Shown here piece by piece: positions 9,977-19,077 of a stretch of 64,000 nucleotides of DNA. This stretch comes from Paraburkholderia tropica (lineage in GTDB: Bacteria; Pseudomonadota; Gammaproteobacteria; Burkholderiales; Burkholderiaceae). The stretch lies in NCBI RefSeq assembly GCF_914484835.1, contig NZ_CAJZAR010000028.1, forward strand, positions 62,001 through 126,000. The letters are read 5' to 3'. A model generated the notes under the pieces. The model saw nothing but the letters and a program-made list of their open reading frames with translations. It was not told where the DNA came from and made no database searches. Both the position numbers and the translations under genes were made by a program. Numbering within the stretch: position 1 is the stretch's first letter; each line of letters starts with the position of its first letter.

Positions 9977-10365
9977 GGCTCGCTTCGATGCATTGACGGA
10001 TGCGGTCGCGGAGGCCGCATCAAACCGCTTCCTCGACGAATACGCGCTTCAATGCTATAGAGATCCCGCCGCGCGATCTCTGATAAATAGATCGGAATCC
10101 TGATGATTATCGATGGCCTCGCGGCTCGCGCCGAGGCCGCTTTGATCGTGCCCCATTCCATTCTCCACGTGGAGATATTCGCCAAATTTGGCGTTAATCC
10201 GCGTGCGAATCCGCCGCCATCCTCCGCCCGGACGCCAAAAACACCGCCGCCGCGGCCACGCGCGCAGCCTGTGCCACACGACCCGCGTATCCTCGAACAC
10301 TTGCCGATCAGGCACAACGCCATCGCGGCACATCGGCCCATTCCTTCCCGATCGAGGAGCAACGT
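9977..10365. other. Gene-free stretch with two hairpins
   Basis: No supported gene. A perfect 7-bp inverted repeat GATGCGG/CCGCATC (9999-10005 and 10015-10021) just after the chemoreceptor gene may end its transcription, though no T-run follows. A second 7-bp repeat GGCCTCG/CGAGGCC is at 10115-10121 and 10132-10138. The part from about 10150 on should hold the promoter of the alcohol dehydrogenase gene. Short open frames here have no RBS and Pro/Arg-rich translations. Confidence 0.45.
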
Positions 10366-11385
10366 ATGCGAACGATGCAGGCAGTGCAGGTGACGAAAGC
10401 GGGCGGTCCGCTCGAACTCGTCGAGCGCGAGGTTCCCGAGCCGCCCGAGGGCCATGTGCTGATCAAGGTGCAGGCGTGCGGCATCTGCCATAGCGATTCG
10501 ATGACGAAAGACGGCCTGTGGCCGGGCCTCGCTTATCCGCGCGTGCCGGGTCACGAGATCGCGGGCGTGATCGACACGCTCGGCGCGGGCGTGGACGGCT
10601 GGCAAGCCGGGCAGCGCGTGGGCGTGGGCTGGCACGGCGGGCATTGCGGCCATTGCGAGCGTTGCCGCCACGGCGACTTCGTGCTGTGCACGGCCGCCCA
10701 GGTGCCGGGCATCAGCTACGACGGCGGTTACGCGCAATACATGGTCGCGCCGCAGGAGGCGCTCGCGCGCATGCCCGACGATCTCTCCGACGTCGATGCC
10801 GCGCCGCTGCTGTGTGCGGGCATCACCACCTTCAATGCGCTGCGCAATAGCGGCGCACGCGCGGGCGACGTGGTCGCGATTCTCGGCATCGGCGGCCTCG
10901 GTCATCTGGGCGTGCAGTTTGCGCGCAAGATGGGTTTCGTCACCGTCGCCATCGCGCGCGGGCAGGACAAGGCGCCGCTCGCGAAGCAACTGGGCGCGCA
11001 TCATTACATCGACAGTCAGGCGCAGAACGTCGCCGAAGCCTTGCTCGCGCTCGGCGGCGCGCGCGTGATGCTCGCGACGGTCACGAGCGGCAAGGCGATG
11101 AGCGCGGCGCTCGGCGGGCTCGGTCTGAACGGCAAGCTGATCATGGTGGGTGTATCGGAAGAACCCGTCGAAGTGCCGATTACGCAGTTCATCATGGGAC
11201 GCCATTCGGTGCAGGGCTGGCCGTCGGGCACGGCAGCGGATTCGCAGGAAACGCTCGCATTCAGCGCACTTTCCGGCGTCAAGCCGATGATCGAGGAGTA
11301 TCCGCTGGAGCGTGCCGCCGAAGCTTACGAACGCATGATGAGCGGCAAGGCGCGCTTTCGCGTCGTGCTGAAACCGGCTCAATAA
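10366..11385 (+). CDS. Zinc-dependent alcohol dehydrogenase (MDR family)
   Basis: A 339-residue medium-chain dehydrogenase. Catalytic zinc ligands are visible in C-G-I-C41-H-S-D and G-H63-E. Structural zinc Cys residues lie in the cluster G-H-C-G-H-C-E-R-C followed by V-L-C. The Rossmann motif is G-I-G-G-L-G-H-L-G. It probably oxidises or reduces a primary alcohol/aldehyde pair with NAD(P); the physiological substrate is not evident. The start follows GAGGAG. It is a single gene: the 389-bp upstream gap and the following IclR gene with its own start argue against an operon, although the downstream IclR regulator is on the same strand. Confidence 0.9.
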   Translation: MRTMQAVQVTKAGGPLELVEREVPEPPEGHVLIKVQACGICHSDSMTKDGLWPGLAYPRVPGHEIAGVIDTLGAGVDGWQAGQRVGVGWHGGHCGHCERCRHGDFVLCTAAQVPGISYDGGYAQYMVAPQEALARMPDDLSDVDAAPLLCAGITTFNALRNSGARAGDVVAILGIGGLGHLGVQFARKMGFVTVAIARGQDKAPLAKQLGAHHYIDSQAQNVAEALLALGGARVMLATVTSGKAMSAALGGLGLNGKLIMVGVSEEPVEVPITQFIMGRHSVQGWPSGTAADSQETLAFSALSGVKPMIEEYPLERAAEAYERMMSGKARFRVVLKPAQ

Positions 11386-11622
11386 CTAGGATGGCTAACT
11401 AATTTCCAGGCGAGGTAGATCCGCGCGCGGCGCGGCAAGAAACTTGCGCGCCCGTCTCGCCTTCCCGCATAGTTTCCCGGGCCACGCCCGGCCGGGAAAC
11501 TGTCCGCCAGGGTTCCCCACCCATTGACGCGCGGCGTCGATCCTGCGATACAGCATATAATTCCGCGAACCCAAAATCGTGCCCGTGCTCGCGGCACTCG
11601 CGTCAACTTCACCCTTATCGCA

Positions 11623-12429
11623 ATGTCTGATACCGCGCCGAAGCCGGCTCGCAAAAGCGCCCACAAGGAAGATCGCCATTTCGTGACCGCGCTGGCCCGG
11701 GGGCTCGAGGTCCTCGCCTGCTTTCGCGGCGGCGACACGACGCTGACCAATCAGGAAATCGCCCAACGCTGCAAGCTGCCGCGCTCGACGGTCTCGCGTC
11801 TGACCATGACGCTCACGAAGATCGGCTACCTGATCCACCTCGAAGACACCGGGCGCTACCGCCTCGGCACCGCCTGTCTCGCGCTCGGCAGTTCGATGCT
11901 CGCGCGCCTGGACGTGCGCAAGATCGCGCGGCCGATGATGCAGGAGCTTTCGGAGTTCTCGGGCGGCACGGTCTCGCTCGGCGTGCGCGACCGGCTCTCG
12001 ATGCTCTATATCGAAAGCTGCCGCAGCACGGCGGCGTTGGCGCTCACGCTCGACGTGGGCTCGCGCATTCCGCTGGCGACTTCGGCGATCGGACGCGCGT
12101 GGCTCGCGGCCGTCGCGCCGCGCGAACGCGACGACGTGATGGAGCAGATCCGCGAACTCGACGACGTGGCGTGGCCGAACGTGCGCCGCGGCATCGAGCA
12201 GGGCGTGCGCGATCACGCCACGCTCGGCGTCACGTGTTCGTTCGGCGAGTGGCAGAAGGACGTGAACGGCATCGCGCGCGCGTTCGAACCGGGCGGCGGC
12301 TTGCCGGTCATGGCGATCAACGTGGGCGGGCCGTCGTTTTCGCTGACGCCCGAATTTCTGCTCAATGAAGTGAAACCGCGTCTGTTGCAGATGATCGGGC
12401 AGATTGAGGCGGCCGTGGCGGGGCGATAA
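11623..12429 (+). CDS. IclR-family transcriptional regulator
   Basis: A 268-residue IclR protein. The N-terminal winged HTH is at about residues 15-80 (F-V-T-A-L-A-R-G-L-E-V-L, then N-Q-E-I-A-Q-R and P-R-S-T-V-S-R-L). The C-terminal effector domain has typical blocks such as G-T-V-S-L-G-V-R-D, the L-A-T-S-A-I-G-R-A-W-L-A segment and G-V-T-C-S-F-G-E-W. This is close to the PcaR/PobR-like branch that activates or represses aromatic and acid catabolism. The start at 11623 was chosen because upstream codons translate to Arg-rich noise. A strong terminator follows, then a promoter region with the palindrome TTCTGCAATGCAGAA. That palindrome recurs at 22.4-22.6 kb, so this protein is the likely island regulator (inference). 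Confidence 0.9.
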   Translation: MSDTAPKPARKSAHKEDRHFVTALARGLEVLACFRGGDTTLTNQEIAQRCKLPRSTVSRLTMTLTKIGYLIHLEDTGRYRLGTACLALGSSMLARLDVRKIARPMMQELSEFSGGTVSLGVRDRLSMLYIESCRSTAALALTLDVGSRIPLATSAIGRAWLAAVAPRERDDVMEQIRELDDVAWPNVRRGIEQGVRDHATLGVTCSFGEWQKDVNGIARAFEPGGGLPVMAINVGGPSFSLTPEFLLNEVKPRLLQMIGQIEAAVAGR

Positions 12430-12448
12430 AGGCGGCGCAGTCGGCAGG

Positions 12449-12486
12449 AAAAACGCAGGCGCGATCAGCGGCCTGCGTTTTTTTTT
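12449..12486 (+). terminator. Strong Rho-independent terminator after the IclR gene
   Basis: AAAAACGCAGGC (12449-12460) pairs perfectly with GCCTGCGTTTTT (12471-12482) around a 10-base loop, and the T-run continues to 12486. It separates the regulator transcript from the kinase operon and is symmetrical enough to work in both directions. Confidence 0.92.
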
Positions 12487-12741
12487 CGTCTGGATAATTC
12501 GACATCCTGACTAAAAGGGCGCGGATTATCTTCACGGCAAGCGACCGATTCGCCAAATGGAACGCCTGCACGGCAGACATCATTTGCAGCGAAATTCAAT
12601 GCAGGACGAATTGCCTGAGCGCCTTTGTTTGGTCAATCGAGCGTCAGCATCGCGCCTGAATCAGGGGCTTTCCACTGGGGTTTGTCCCAATCTCATCGTG
12701 CTTCATAGACCTTTACACACGTCCCCCGCACACGCTAGCAT
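12487..12741. other. Gene-free promoter stretch upstream of the kinase operon
   Basis: AT-richer than its surroundings and without a credible gene; open frames here lack an RBS and family resemblance. Together with the operator at 12742-12776 it forms the promoter region of the gene starting at 12844. Confidence 0.5.
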
Positions 12742-12776
12742 TTCTGCAATGCAGAATTCACACCTGCTTTGCAGAA
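12742..12776. promoter_or_regulatory. Palindromic operator plus 20-bp-spaced half-site (probable IclR target)
   Basis: TTCTGCAATGCAGAA at 12742-12756 is a perfect palindrome (7-bp arms, one central base). The half-site TGCAGAA occurs again at 12770-12776, exactly 20 bp after the same half at 12750-12756. Near-copies of the palindrome lie in front of the importer operon and the SDR gene. It is about 70-100 bp upstream of the kinase start. That the neighbouring IclR protein binds it is inference from position and sharing. Confidence 0.72.
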
Positions 12777-12843
12777 TATTCTAGCGGCGTAAATCGGGCG
12801 CAGTCGCGCGTCCACGCGCCGTCAATGGAGGCTGCCCGAATCC

Positions 12844-13932
12844 ATGAGTATCGATCTCCAGTCGAGCTTCAGCGGCACGCGTCCCGTCGCCGACGCGCAT
12901 GCCTTCGACATCGCGCGTCTCGCCGCGTGGATGCGCGAGCATCTGCACGATTTCGCGGGCGGCGTGCACGTCGAGCAATTCAAGGGCGGCCAGTCGAATC
13001 CCACTTTTCTGCTCAATGCGGGCGGCGCGCGCTACGTGTTGCGCCGCAAGCCGCCGGGCGTGCTGCTGCCGTCGGCGCATGCGGTGGACCGCGAATATCG
13101 CGTGATTCGCGCGCTCGCGCAGACCGATGTGCCGGTCGCGAAAGCCTACGCGCTCTGCGAGGACGCGGCGGTGATCGGCTCGCCGTTCTATCTGATGGAG
13201 TATGTGGAGGGGCGCATCTTCTGGGACGCGGCGCTGCCGGGCATGACGCCCGAGGCGCGCGGTGACATCTACGACGAGATGAATCGCGTGATTGCCGCCT
13301 TGCATTCGGTCGATCCCGATGCGATCGGTCTCGGCGATTACGGCCGTGCGGGCAATTACATCGAGCGTCAGGTGGCGCGCTGGACCAAACAATATCGCGC
13401 GTCGGAAACGGAGCGCATCGAAGCTGCCGACCAATTGATCGACTGGCTGCCGAAGCATTTGCCGGCCGGCGACGAACGCCGCATCGTGCATGGCGATTAC
13501 CGGCTCGACAACGTGATTTTCGACGCGCGCGAACCGCGCATTCTCGCCGTGCTCGATTGGGAACTGTCCACGCTCGGCCATCCGCTTGTCGACTTCGCTT
13601 ATCACTGCATGATCTGGCATATGCAGGCGGGCGCGCGGCGCGGCCTGGTCGGACTCGATCTCGACGCACTCGGCATTCCCGGCGAAAAGGCTTATTTGCA
13701 GCGCTATTTGCAGCGAGTCGCACGTGCTTCGCGCGACGACGTGTCCGAAGTCGATTGGGGCTATTACCTCGTCTTCAACATGTTCCGGCTCGTGGGTATT
13801 TTGCAGGGCGTGATGGCGCGCGCGCTGCAAGGCAACGCGTCGAGCGCGCTCGCGCTCGAAACGGGCAAGCGCACGCGTCCGCTCGCGGAGCAGGCGTGGG
13901 CGCTCGCACGCGAAGTGGACGCGATGCGCTAG
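12844..13932 (+). CDS. APH-fold phosphotransferase, ACAD10/11 or LvaA type
   Basis: A 362-residue kinase-like protein of the aminoglycoside phosphotransferase fold. Key motifs are the Gly-rich [10 protein letters not shown] loop, the V-L-R-R-K-P-P-G strand (with the ATP Lys), the catalytic loop H-G-D-Y-R-L-D-N and the metal motif [11 protein letters not shown]. The H-G-D-Y-R and W-E-L-S-T-L-G pattern is that of the N-terminal kinase domain of ACAD10/11 and of LvaA of Pseudomonas putida, which phosphorylate 4-hydroxyacyl-CoA. It is first in an operon with an ACAD10/11-like dehydrogenase and an acyl-CoA ligase, which supports that role (inference). No small LvaB-like partner gene is visible. 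Confidence 0.85.
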   Translation: MSIDLQSSFSGTRPVADAHAFDIARLAAWMREHLHDFAGGVHVEQFKGGQSNPTFLLNAGGARYVLRRKPPGVLLPSAHAVDREYRVIRALAQTDVPVAKAYALCEDAAVIGSPFYLMEYVEGRIFWDAALPGMTPEARGDIYDEMNRVIAALHSVDPDAIGLGDYGRAGNYIERQVARWTKQYRASETERIEAADQLIDWLPKHLPAGDERRIVHGDYRLDNVIFDAREPRILAVLDWELSTLGHPLVDFAYHCMIWHMQAGARRGLVGLDLDALGIPGEKAYLQRYLQRVARASRDDVSEVDWGYYLVFNMFRLVGILQGVMARALQGNASSALALETGKRTRPLAEQAWALAREVDAMR

Positions 13933-14011
13933 CGCGCGCTGCGGGCCACGCGCCACACGTGCCACACGTGCCACGCGACATTCAACCGGTCAATTCAGCG
14001 GAAATCAGCTT

Positions 14012-15229
14012 ATGAACTTCGAACATTCGAGCAAGGTGAAGGATCTGCAGGCCCGGCTCACGGCATTCATGGATCAGCATGTGTATCCGGCGGAGGAACA
14101 GTTCGCCGCCGAAATGGATGCGGCGCGGCGCGCGGGCAATCCGTGGCAGCCCGCGCCCGTGATGGAAAAGCTCAAGGACAAGGCGCGCGGCGCGGGACTG
14201 TGGAATCTGTTTCTGCCCGCGCACGAATCGCAGGACGGTCTTACGAATCTGGAATACGCGCCGCTGTGCGAAATCATGGGGCGCTCGGCGATCGGTGCGG
14301 AGCCGTTCAATTGCTCGGCGCCCGACACCGGCAATATGGAAACGCTGCTGCGCTACGGCAGCGAGGCGCAAAAGCGCGAGTGGCTCGCGCCGCTGCTCGA
14401 CGGCACGATCCGTTCGGCCTTCGCGATGACCGAGCCCGCCGTGGCCTCGTCGGATGCGACCAATATCGAAGCGCGTATCGAGCGCGACGGCGATCATTAC
14501 GTCATCAATGCGCGCAAATGGTGGACCTCGGGCGCGAACGATCCGCGCTGCAAGATCCTTGTTTTCATGGGTAAAACCGATCCGCACGGAGAGAATCGCC
14601 ATCAGCGCCAGTCGATGGTGCTGGTGCCGCTCGACACGCCCGGCGTCACGGTGCTGCGCCATCTGCCCGTGTTCGGTTACGACGACGCGCCGCACGGTCA
14701 TGCCGAAGTGCTGTTCGAAAACGTGCGCGTGCCGGTCACGAACGTGCTGCTCGGCGAGGGGCGCGGCTTCGAGATCGCGCAAGGGCGTCTCGGGCCGGGC
14801 CGCATTCACCACTGCATGCGCTTGATCGGCCGCGCCGAACGCGCGCTCGAAGCGATGTGCCGACGCACCACGAAACGCACCGCGTTCGGCCGTGCGATTG
14901 CGGATCAGGGCGTCACGCGCGAACGCATCGCCAACGCGCGCATTCTGATCGATCAGGCGCGTTTTCTCGTGCTGCACGCGGCATGGAAAATGGATTCCGT
15001 CGGCAACAAGGCCGCGCGCAAGGAGATTGCGATGATCAAGGTGGCCGCGCCCGCAATGGCCTGCCAGGTGATCGACTGGGCGATCCAGGCGCATGGCGGC
15101 GGGGGCGTGAGCGACGATTTCGGCCTCGCGCGCGCGTATGCGAGCGCGCGCACGATCCGTCTCGCGGACGGCCCGGACGAAGTGCATCGCAACGCCATCG
15201 CCAAGATGGAACTCGCGAGCTATCTCTGA
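14012..15229 (+). CDS. Acyl-CoA dehydrogenase, ACAD10/11-like
   Basis: A 405-residue FAD flavoprotein of the acyl-CoA dehydrogenase family. FAD/substrate blocks [16 protein letters not shown] and R-K-W-W-T-S-G-A are visible. The C-terminal part has [10 protein letters not shown] and [11 protein letters not shown]. The S-S-D-A-T-N-I and K-W-W-T-S-G-A signatures are those of ACAD10/11 and LvaC rather than of ordinary fatty-acid dehydrogenases. Those enzymes are known to take phosphorylated 4-hydroxyacyl-CoA to an enoyl-CoA. It lies 79 bases after the kinase gene. The gap contains a tandem GCCACACGT repeat and no terminator. The Shine-Dalgarno is weak. Confidence 0.88.
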   Translation: MNFEHSSKVKDLQARLTAFMDQHVYPAEEQFAAEMDAARRAGNPWQPAPVMEKLKDKARGAGLWNLFLPAHESQDGLTNLEYAPLCEIMGRSAIGAEPFNCSAPDTGNMETLLRYGSEAQKREWLAPLLDGTIRSAFAMTEPAVASSDATNIEARIERDGDHYVINARKWWTSGANDPRCKILVFMGKTDPHGENRHQRQSMVLVPLDTPGVTVLRHLPVFGYDDAPHGHAEVLFENVRVPVTNVLLGEGRGFEIAQGRLGPGRIHHCMRLIGRAERALEAMCRRTTKRTAFGRAIADQGVTRERIANARILIDQARFLVLHAAWKMDSVGNKAARKEIAMIKVAAPAMACQVIDWAIQAHGGGGVSDDFGLARAYASARTIRLADGPDEVHRNAIAKMELASYL

Positions 15230-15247
15230 TCAGCGGAGCACGACGAC

Positions 15248-16825
15248 ATGACTTCCACAGCAGCGCTCGACCTGCCGCCATTCGAAAGCATCGGCGAGCA
15301 GATCCGCAAATGGGCGCGCGAGCAGGGCGATCATGCGGCGCTCGTTTGCGACGGCACGCTCTACAGCTACGCCGAATTCGACGCGATGATCGACCAGTGC
15401 GCGAGCGCCCTGCAGCGCGACGGCGTGGTGCCCGAAGACGTGGTGGCGATTTGCGCGGGCGCGTCGCCGTGGTACGCGGCGGTGTTTCTCGGCGCGTTGC
15501 GCGCGGGCGCGGCGGTCGCGCCGCTCTCGCCGGCTTCGCATCCCGACAGCCTCGCGGGCATGATCGGCAACGCGGGCGCGCGCGTGCTGTTTCTCGATGA
15601 GCCGGTGCAGCGCGCGCTGGACGGCGCGGCGCACGCGCCCGCTGTGCGGTGCGTGCGTCTCGACGCGCAGGAAACGACTCAGGCTGGCACCGCGCCATTC
15701 ACGGGCCTCGACGCCTGGCTCGCGCCGCGTGGCGTGGCGCCGCGCGAGGTGCGCATCGAGCCGCAGTGGGCGTTCAATATCATCTATTCGTCGGGCACGA
15801 CGGGCATGCCCAAGGGCATCGTGCAGTCGCACGCAATGCGCTTCGCCTACGCGCTGCGCAGCGTTTCGCGCGGCTACGGCCCCGAAGCGGTCACGCTCAT
15901 CTCCACGCCGCTTTATTCGAACACCACGCTCGTGAGTTTCTTTCCGACCTTCGCGCTCGGCGGCACCGTCGTGCTGATGCCGAAGTTCGACACGAAGCGC
16001 TATCTCGAACTCGCGCAGCAGCATCGCGCCACGCATACGATGCTGGTGCCGGTGCAATATCAGCGTCTGCTCGCGGAGCCGGATTTCGATCGTTACGATC
16101 TGTCGAGTTTTATTTCGAAGTCCTGCACGAGTGCGCCGTTCAATGCCGCGTTGAAGGCCGACGTGGTGCGCCGTTGGCCCGGCAGCCTCACGGAGTTCTA
16201 CGGCATGACCGAGGGCGGCGCATCGTGCGAACTGTGCGCCGATGAGTTTCCCGCCAAGCTGCATACGGTCGGCAAGCCCATGCCGGGGCATGAAATGCGT
16301 ATGATCGACGCGGCGGGCGAGGAACTGCCGCCCGGCAGCATCGGCGAAATCGTCGGGCGTTCGCCGACCATGATGACGGGCTACTATCGTCAGCCGGAGA
16401 AGACCGCCGAAGCCGAGTGGCACGACCGCGACGGCCAGCGCTTCATCCGCACGGGCGACATTGGCCGCTTCGATGAAGAGGGTTTTCTCGTGCTCATGGA
16501 CCGCAAGAAGGACATGATCATTTCGGGCGGCTTCAATATCTATCCGAGCGATCTGGAGCAGGTGCTGCTCGGGCATCCGGCGGTGGCGGAAGCGGCGGTG
16601 GTCGGCGTGAATTCGGAGCGCTGGGGCGAGACGCCGGTCGCCTTCGTCACGGTGCGTTCGGGCCGCGATGAAACGGCGCACGCCATCGCGGACTGGGCCA
16701 ACGAGCGCCTCGGCAAAATGCAGCGGCTCGCTGAAGTCGTGGTGGTCGAGGCCTTGCCGCGCAGCGCGATCGGCAAGGTGCTCAAGCGCGAATTGCGCGA
16801 CGCGTTCAGGCCGTCTTCGGCTTGA
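15248..16825 (+). CDS. AMP-forming acyl-CoA synthetase/ligase
   Basis: A 525-residue adenylate-forming enzyme of full length. The P-loop-like motif Y-S-S-G-T-T-G-M-P-K-G (about residues 180-190), the A5 motif F-Y-G-M-T-E-G, the hinge T-G-D-I-G followed by D-R-K-K-D-M-I-I-S-G-G-F-N-I-Y, and the C-terminal catalytic Lys in I-G-K-V-L-K-R-E-L are all intact. It activates a carboxylic acid to its CoA thioester through an acyl-AMP. It starts 18 bases after the acyl-CoA dehydrogenase stop, with GGAG upstream. It is third in the kinase operon, where it would supply the CoA ester used by the first two enzymes, the role LvaE plays for levulinate (inference). It converges with the SMP-30 gene. Confidence 0.92.
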   Translation: MTSTAALDLPPFESIGEQIRKWAREQGDHAALVCDGTLYSYAEFDAMIDQCASALQRDGVVPEDVVAICAGASPWYAAVFLGALRAGAAVAPLSPASHPDSLAGMIGNAGARVLFLDEPVQRALDGAAHAPAVRCVRLDAQETTQAGTAPFTGLDAWLAPRGVAPREVRIEPQWAFNIIYSSGTTGMPKGIVQSHAMRFAYALRSVSRGYGPEAVTLISTPLYSNTTLVSFFPTFALGGTVVLMPKFDTKRYLELAQQHRATHTMLVPVQYQRLLAEPDFDRYDLSSFISKSCTSAPFNAALKADVVRRWPGSLTEFYGMTEGGASCELCADEFPAKLHTVGKPMPGHEMRMIDAAGEELPPGSIGEIVGRSPTMMTGYYRQPEKTAEAEWHDRDGQRFIRTGDIGRFDEEGFLVLMDRKKDMIISGGFNIYPSDLEQVLLGHPAVAEAAVVGVNSERWGETPVAFVTVRSGRDETAHAIADWANERLGKMQRLAEVVVVEALPRSAIGKVLKRELRDAFRPSSA

Positions 16826-16871
16826 GCGATTGCGTGCCGCAGGCGTCGAATGCCCGGATCGCTGCAGGGGT

Positions 16872-17747
16872 TCAGGGCAAACCGGCGTGCGGCACCTCCA
16901 CGCGCACGGCGAGGATGCGGCCCGCACGGCGCGCGCCGTTCTCGGCGCCAATGCCGGGCGCGGCGCACAGAAACAGCGTGCGGCCATCGTCGCCGCCGAG
17001 CATGCACGCGTAGCCTTGTTCGTCGCCCATGGCGATGCTGTCGACGATCCCCGCGCCTTCCTTCACGCGCAGCACGCGATTGCCGCGCGCGTCCGCGACC
17101 CAGACCGCGCCTTCGGCATCGAGACAGAGGCCGTCGGGATAGCTGCCCGCGAGGTCCGCGAACACACGGCGACGTGACAGCGCGCCGTCGCCTTCCGCAT
17201 CGACATCGAATGCCGTGATGCGCTGCCCGAACGTCTCCGCGACGATCAGCGTGCGGCCATCGGGCGTGAGCGCCATGCCGTTCGGGAAGCGCAATTCGCG
17301 CGCCGCCACGCGCACGCGGCCGTCGGGCAGCACGCAGAGCAGATCGGTCGCGCGCTCCGGCTCGTCCGCATAGAGATTGAAGCCGAAATTGCCGACATAC
17401 GCGCGCCCGGCCGTATCGACGAGCATGTCGTTGCACGGTCCCGGCACGTGCCGGGAGAGGTCGGCGTAGACGCGCGGCGCGCCGTTCCCGTTCCCGTTTT
17501 CGTTGCCGATCGCGAGCACCGTGCAGTCGTGCATCGATACGGCCAGCATCGTGCCGTCCGGCAGCCAGCCGAGTCCGCTGGGAGAATGCGGCACGTGCGC
17601 GACGGTTTCGAGCTTGCCGTCTGCATCGGCGCACAGCACTTCGTGGCGAAAGAAATCGGAGAACCAGAGCTTGCCCGCGTGCCAGCGCGGCGCCTCGGCA
17701 AAGCACAGACCTTCGACGAATACTTCGGGCGTTCTTGCTTGCGTCAT
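16872..17747 (-). CDS. SMP-30/gluconolactonase family protein (probable lactonase)
   Basis: A 291-residue six-bladed beta-propeller protein. The metal site of the SMP-30 family is conserved: E18 in F-A-E-A-P-R-W, N156 in F-P-N-G-M-A-L-T, and D205 in Y-P-D-G-L-C-L-D. N106 in G-P-C-N-D-M fits the additional active-site Asn. Family members hydrolyse sugar or other lactones with a divalent metal. There is no signal peptide, so it is cytoplasmic. It is the last gene of the importer operon, 90 bases after the binding-protein gene, so the imported compound, or something made from it, may be a lactone (inference). A Gly/Asn repeat G-N-E-N-G-N-G-N-G makes one loop longer than usual. Confidence 0.88.
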   Translation of the reverse strand: MTQARTPEVFVEGLCFAEAPRWHAGKLWFSDFFRHEVLCADADGKLETVAHVPHSPSGLGWLPDGTMLAVSMHDCTVLAIGNENGNGNGAPRVYADLSRHVPGPCNDMLVDTAGRAYVGNFGFNLYADEPERATDLLCVLPDGRVRVAARELRFPNGMALTPDGRTLIVAETFGQRITAFDVDAEGDGALSRRRVFADLAGSYPDGLCLDAEGAVWVADARGNRVLRVKEGAGIVDSIAMGDEQGYACMLGGDDGRTLFLCAAPGIGAENGARRAGRILAVRVEVPHAGLP

Positions 17748-17837
17748 GCCATCCTCGCGAGAAAAAAACCCGGCGCCGCGCTAGCGCGACGCCGTTGCTT
17801 CATGCCGGTCGAGTCGATTCAACTCGATCCAATGCGA

Positions 17838-19013
17838 TCACTTCGCGGAAGCGACCGAATCGGGCAGCGCCTTGATATTGCCGTTCTCGACCACGGCCAC
17901 CACGGCGCGGCCCATCGTGATGCCGCCGCGCGCATCGACGCCGGTCAGGCCATGCGGATTGTTCTGCGGCGAGAGCGCTTTCAAGGCCTGATCGTAGGCC
18001 TTGCGGATCGCGGCGGCGTCGGTCGTCGTGCCGGCGATCTTCATGGCTTGCGCGGTCGCCCACACGGCGGTGTAGTTCAGCGACGCTTCCTGCGTCGGCA
18101 GGCGGCCCGCGTGCGTCTTCGTGAAGCGCGCGACGAAGGACTTGGCGTCGGGCGAGGGATCGTCGCCGATCGGCATCACGCCAATCGAGCCTTCGAGCGC
18201 GCCATAACCGCCTGCGATCTTCGCGACTTCGTCGAGCTTGGCCTGATCCATCACCGCGAAGCCGCCTTTGAAGCCCAGTTCGCGCGCCTGGCGAATGATG
18301 AGGCCCGTGGGTTCGGACGGCCCACCTACGAAGATGACCTTCGGCTTCGCGGCGAGCACGCGGCTCACGCCGCTATAGAAGTCGGTGGCGCGGTTGTACG
18401 AGAGCGGCGTGTCGGCGACCACGGTGCCGCCCGCAGCCTGCCACGCGGGCTTGAACGCGGCGGTCCAGGCTTTGCCGTAGTCGGTGTCGGTGCTCGCGAT
18501 GGCCACTTCCTTGCCGTACTTGCTCATCTCGTACTTCACGAACGCAGGCGTGTACGAGGTGAATTCCGGCGGGATGCGGATCGTGAGCGGATTGCCGCGC
18601 GCGGCGAGCTGCGGCACGCTCGTGTAGGCGAGCAGCAAGAGATTCTGCTGGGCGTTGATCGTCTGGACTGCGTAGCAACCTCCTGAGTGCGGCACCAGCA
18701 CGATGGGCGCCTTGTACTCCTGCGAGAGACGGCGCGCGTTGATCGCCGTTTCGCTCGGGTTGTACTGATCGTCGAGCGCGACCACGTCGAGCTTCAGGGG
18801 CTTGCCGCCCACCACGAGACCGGCCTGATTGATTTCGGCCACGGCCATCTGCATGCCTTCGAGCACGTTCTGGCCGTATTTCGCGGCGCCGCCGCTGAGC
18901 GGCCCGGAAAAGCCGATATGCACGGCGTTCTCCTGCGCCATGACGGGCGAGGCGGCGATCAGCGAGGAGGCAAACGCGGCGGAAAGCGCGAGGCACAGCT
19001 TCTTGACGATCAT
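17838..19013 (-). CDS. ABC importer substrate-binding protein (branched-chain amino acid type)
   Basis: A 391-residue periplasmic protein of the Peripla_BP_6/LivJ family. A Sec signal peptide is clear (M-I-V-K-K-L then a hydrophobic core, cleavage after P-V-M-A). The mature part begins I-G-F-S-G-P-L-S-G-G-A-A-K-Y-G, the classic ligand-binding opening of the family. The start at 19013 was chosen because it begins the signal peptide and has AAGGA upstream; the frame is open further upstream but not plausible. It is encoded 64 bases after livF, at the end of the transporter genes rather than at the front. Related proteins bind amino acids, aromatic acids, urea or short-chain acids; the ligand is unknown here. 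Confidence 0.92.
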   Translation of the reverse strand: MIVKKLCLALSAAFASSLIAASPVMAQENAVHIGFSGPLSGGAAKYGQNVLEGMQMAVAEINQAGLVVGGKPLKLDVVALDDQYNPSETAINARRLSQEYKAPIVLVPHSGGCYAVQTINAQQNLLLLAYTSVPQLAARGNPLTIRIPPEFTSYTPAFVKYEMSKYGKEVAIASTDTDYGKAWTAAFKPAWQAAGGTVVADTPLSYNRATDFYSGVSRVLAAKPKVIFVGGPSEPTGLIIRQARELGFKGGFAVMDQAKLDEVAKIAGGYGALEGSIGVMPIGDDPSPDAKSFVARFTKTHAGRLPTQEASLNYTAVWATAQAMKIAGTTTDAAAIRKAYDQALKALSPQNNPHGLTGVDARGGITMGRAVVAVVENGNIKALPDSVASAK

Positions 19014-19077
19014 GAACGTGTCCTTGATGGAGTGGCTTGTATGGATTGCGTGGCGTGAGCGCGCGCGCAGCGCGGCC

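Noticed and set aside
15230..16987. 585-codon frame antisense to the acyl-CoA ligase
   Set aside because: Arg/His-rich shadow; the ligase motifs on the other strand are complete.
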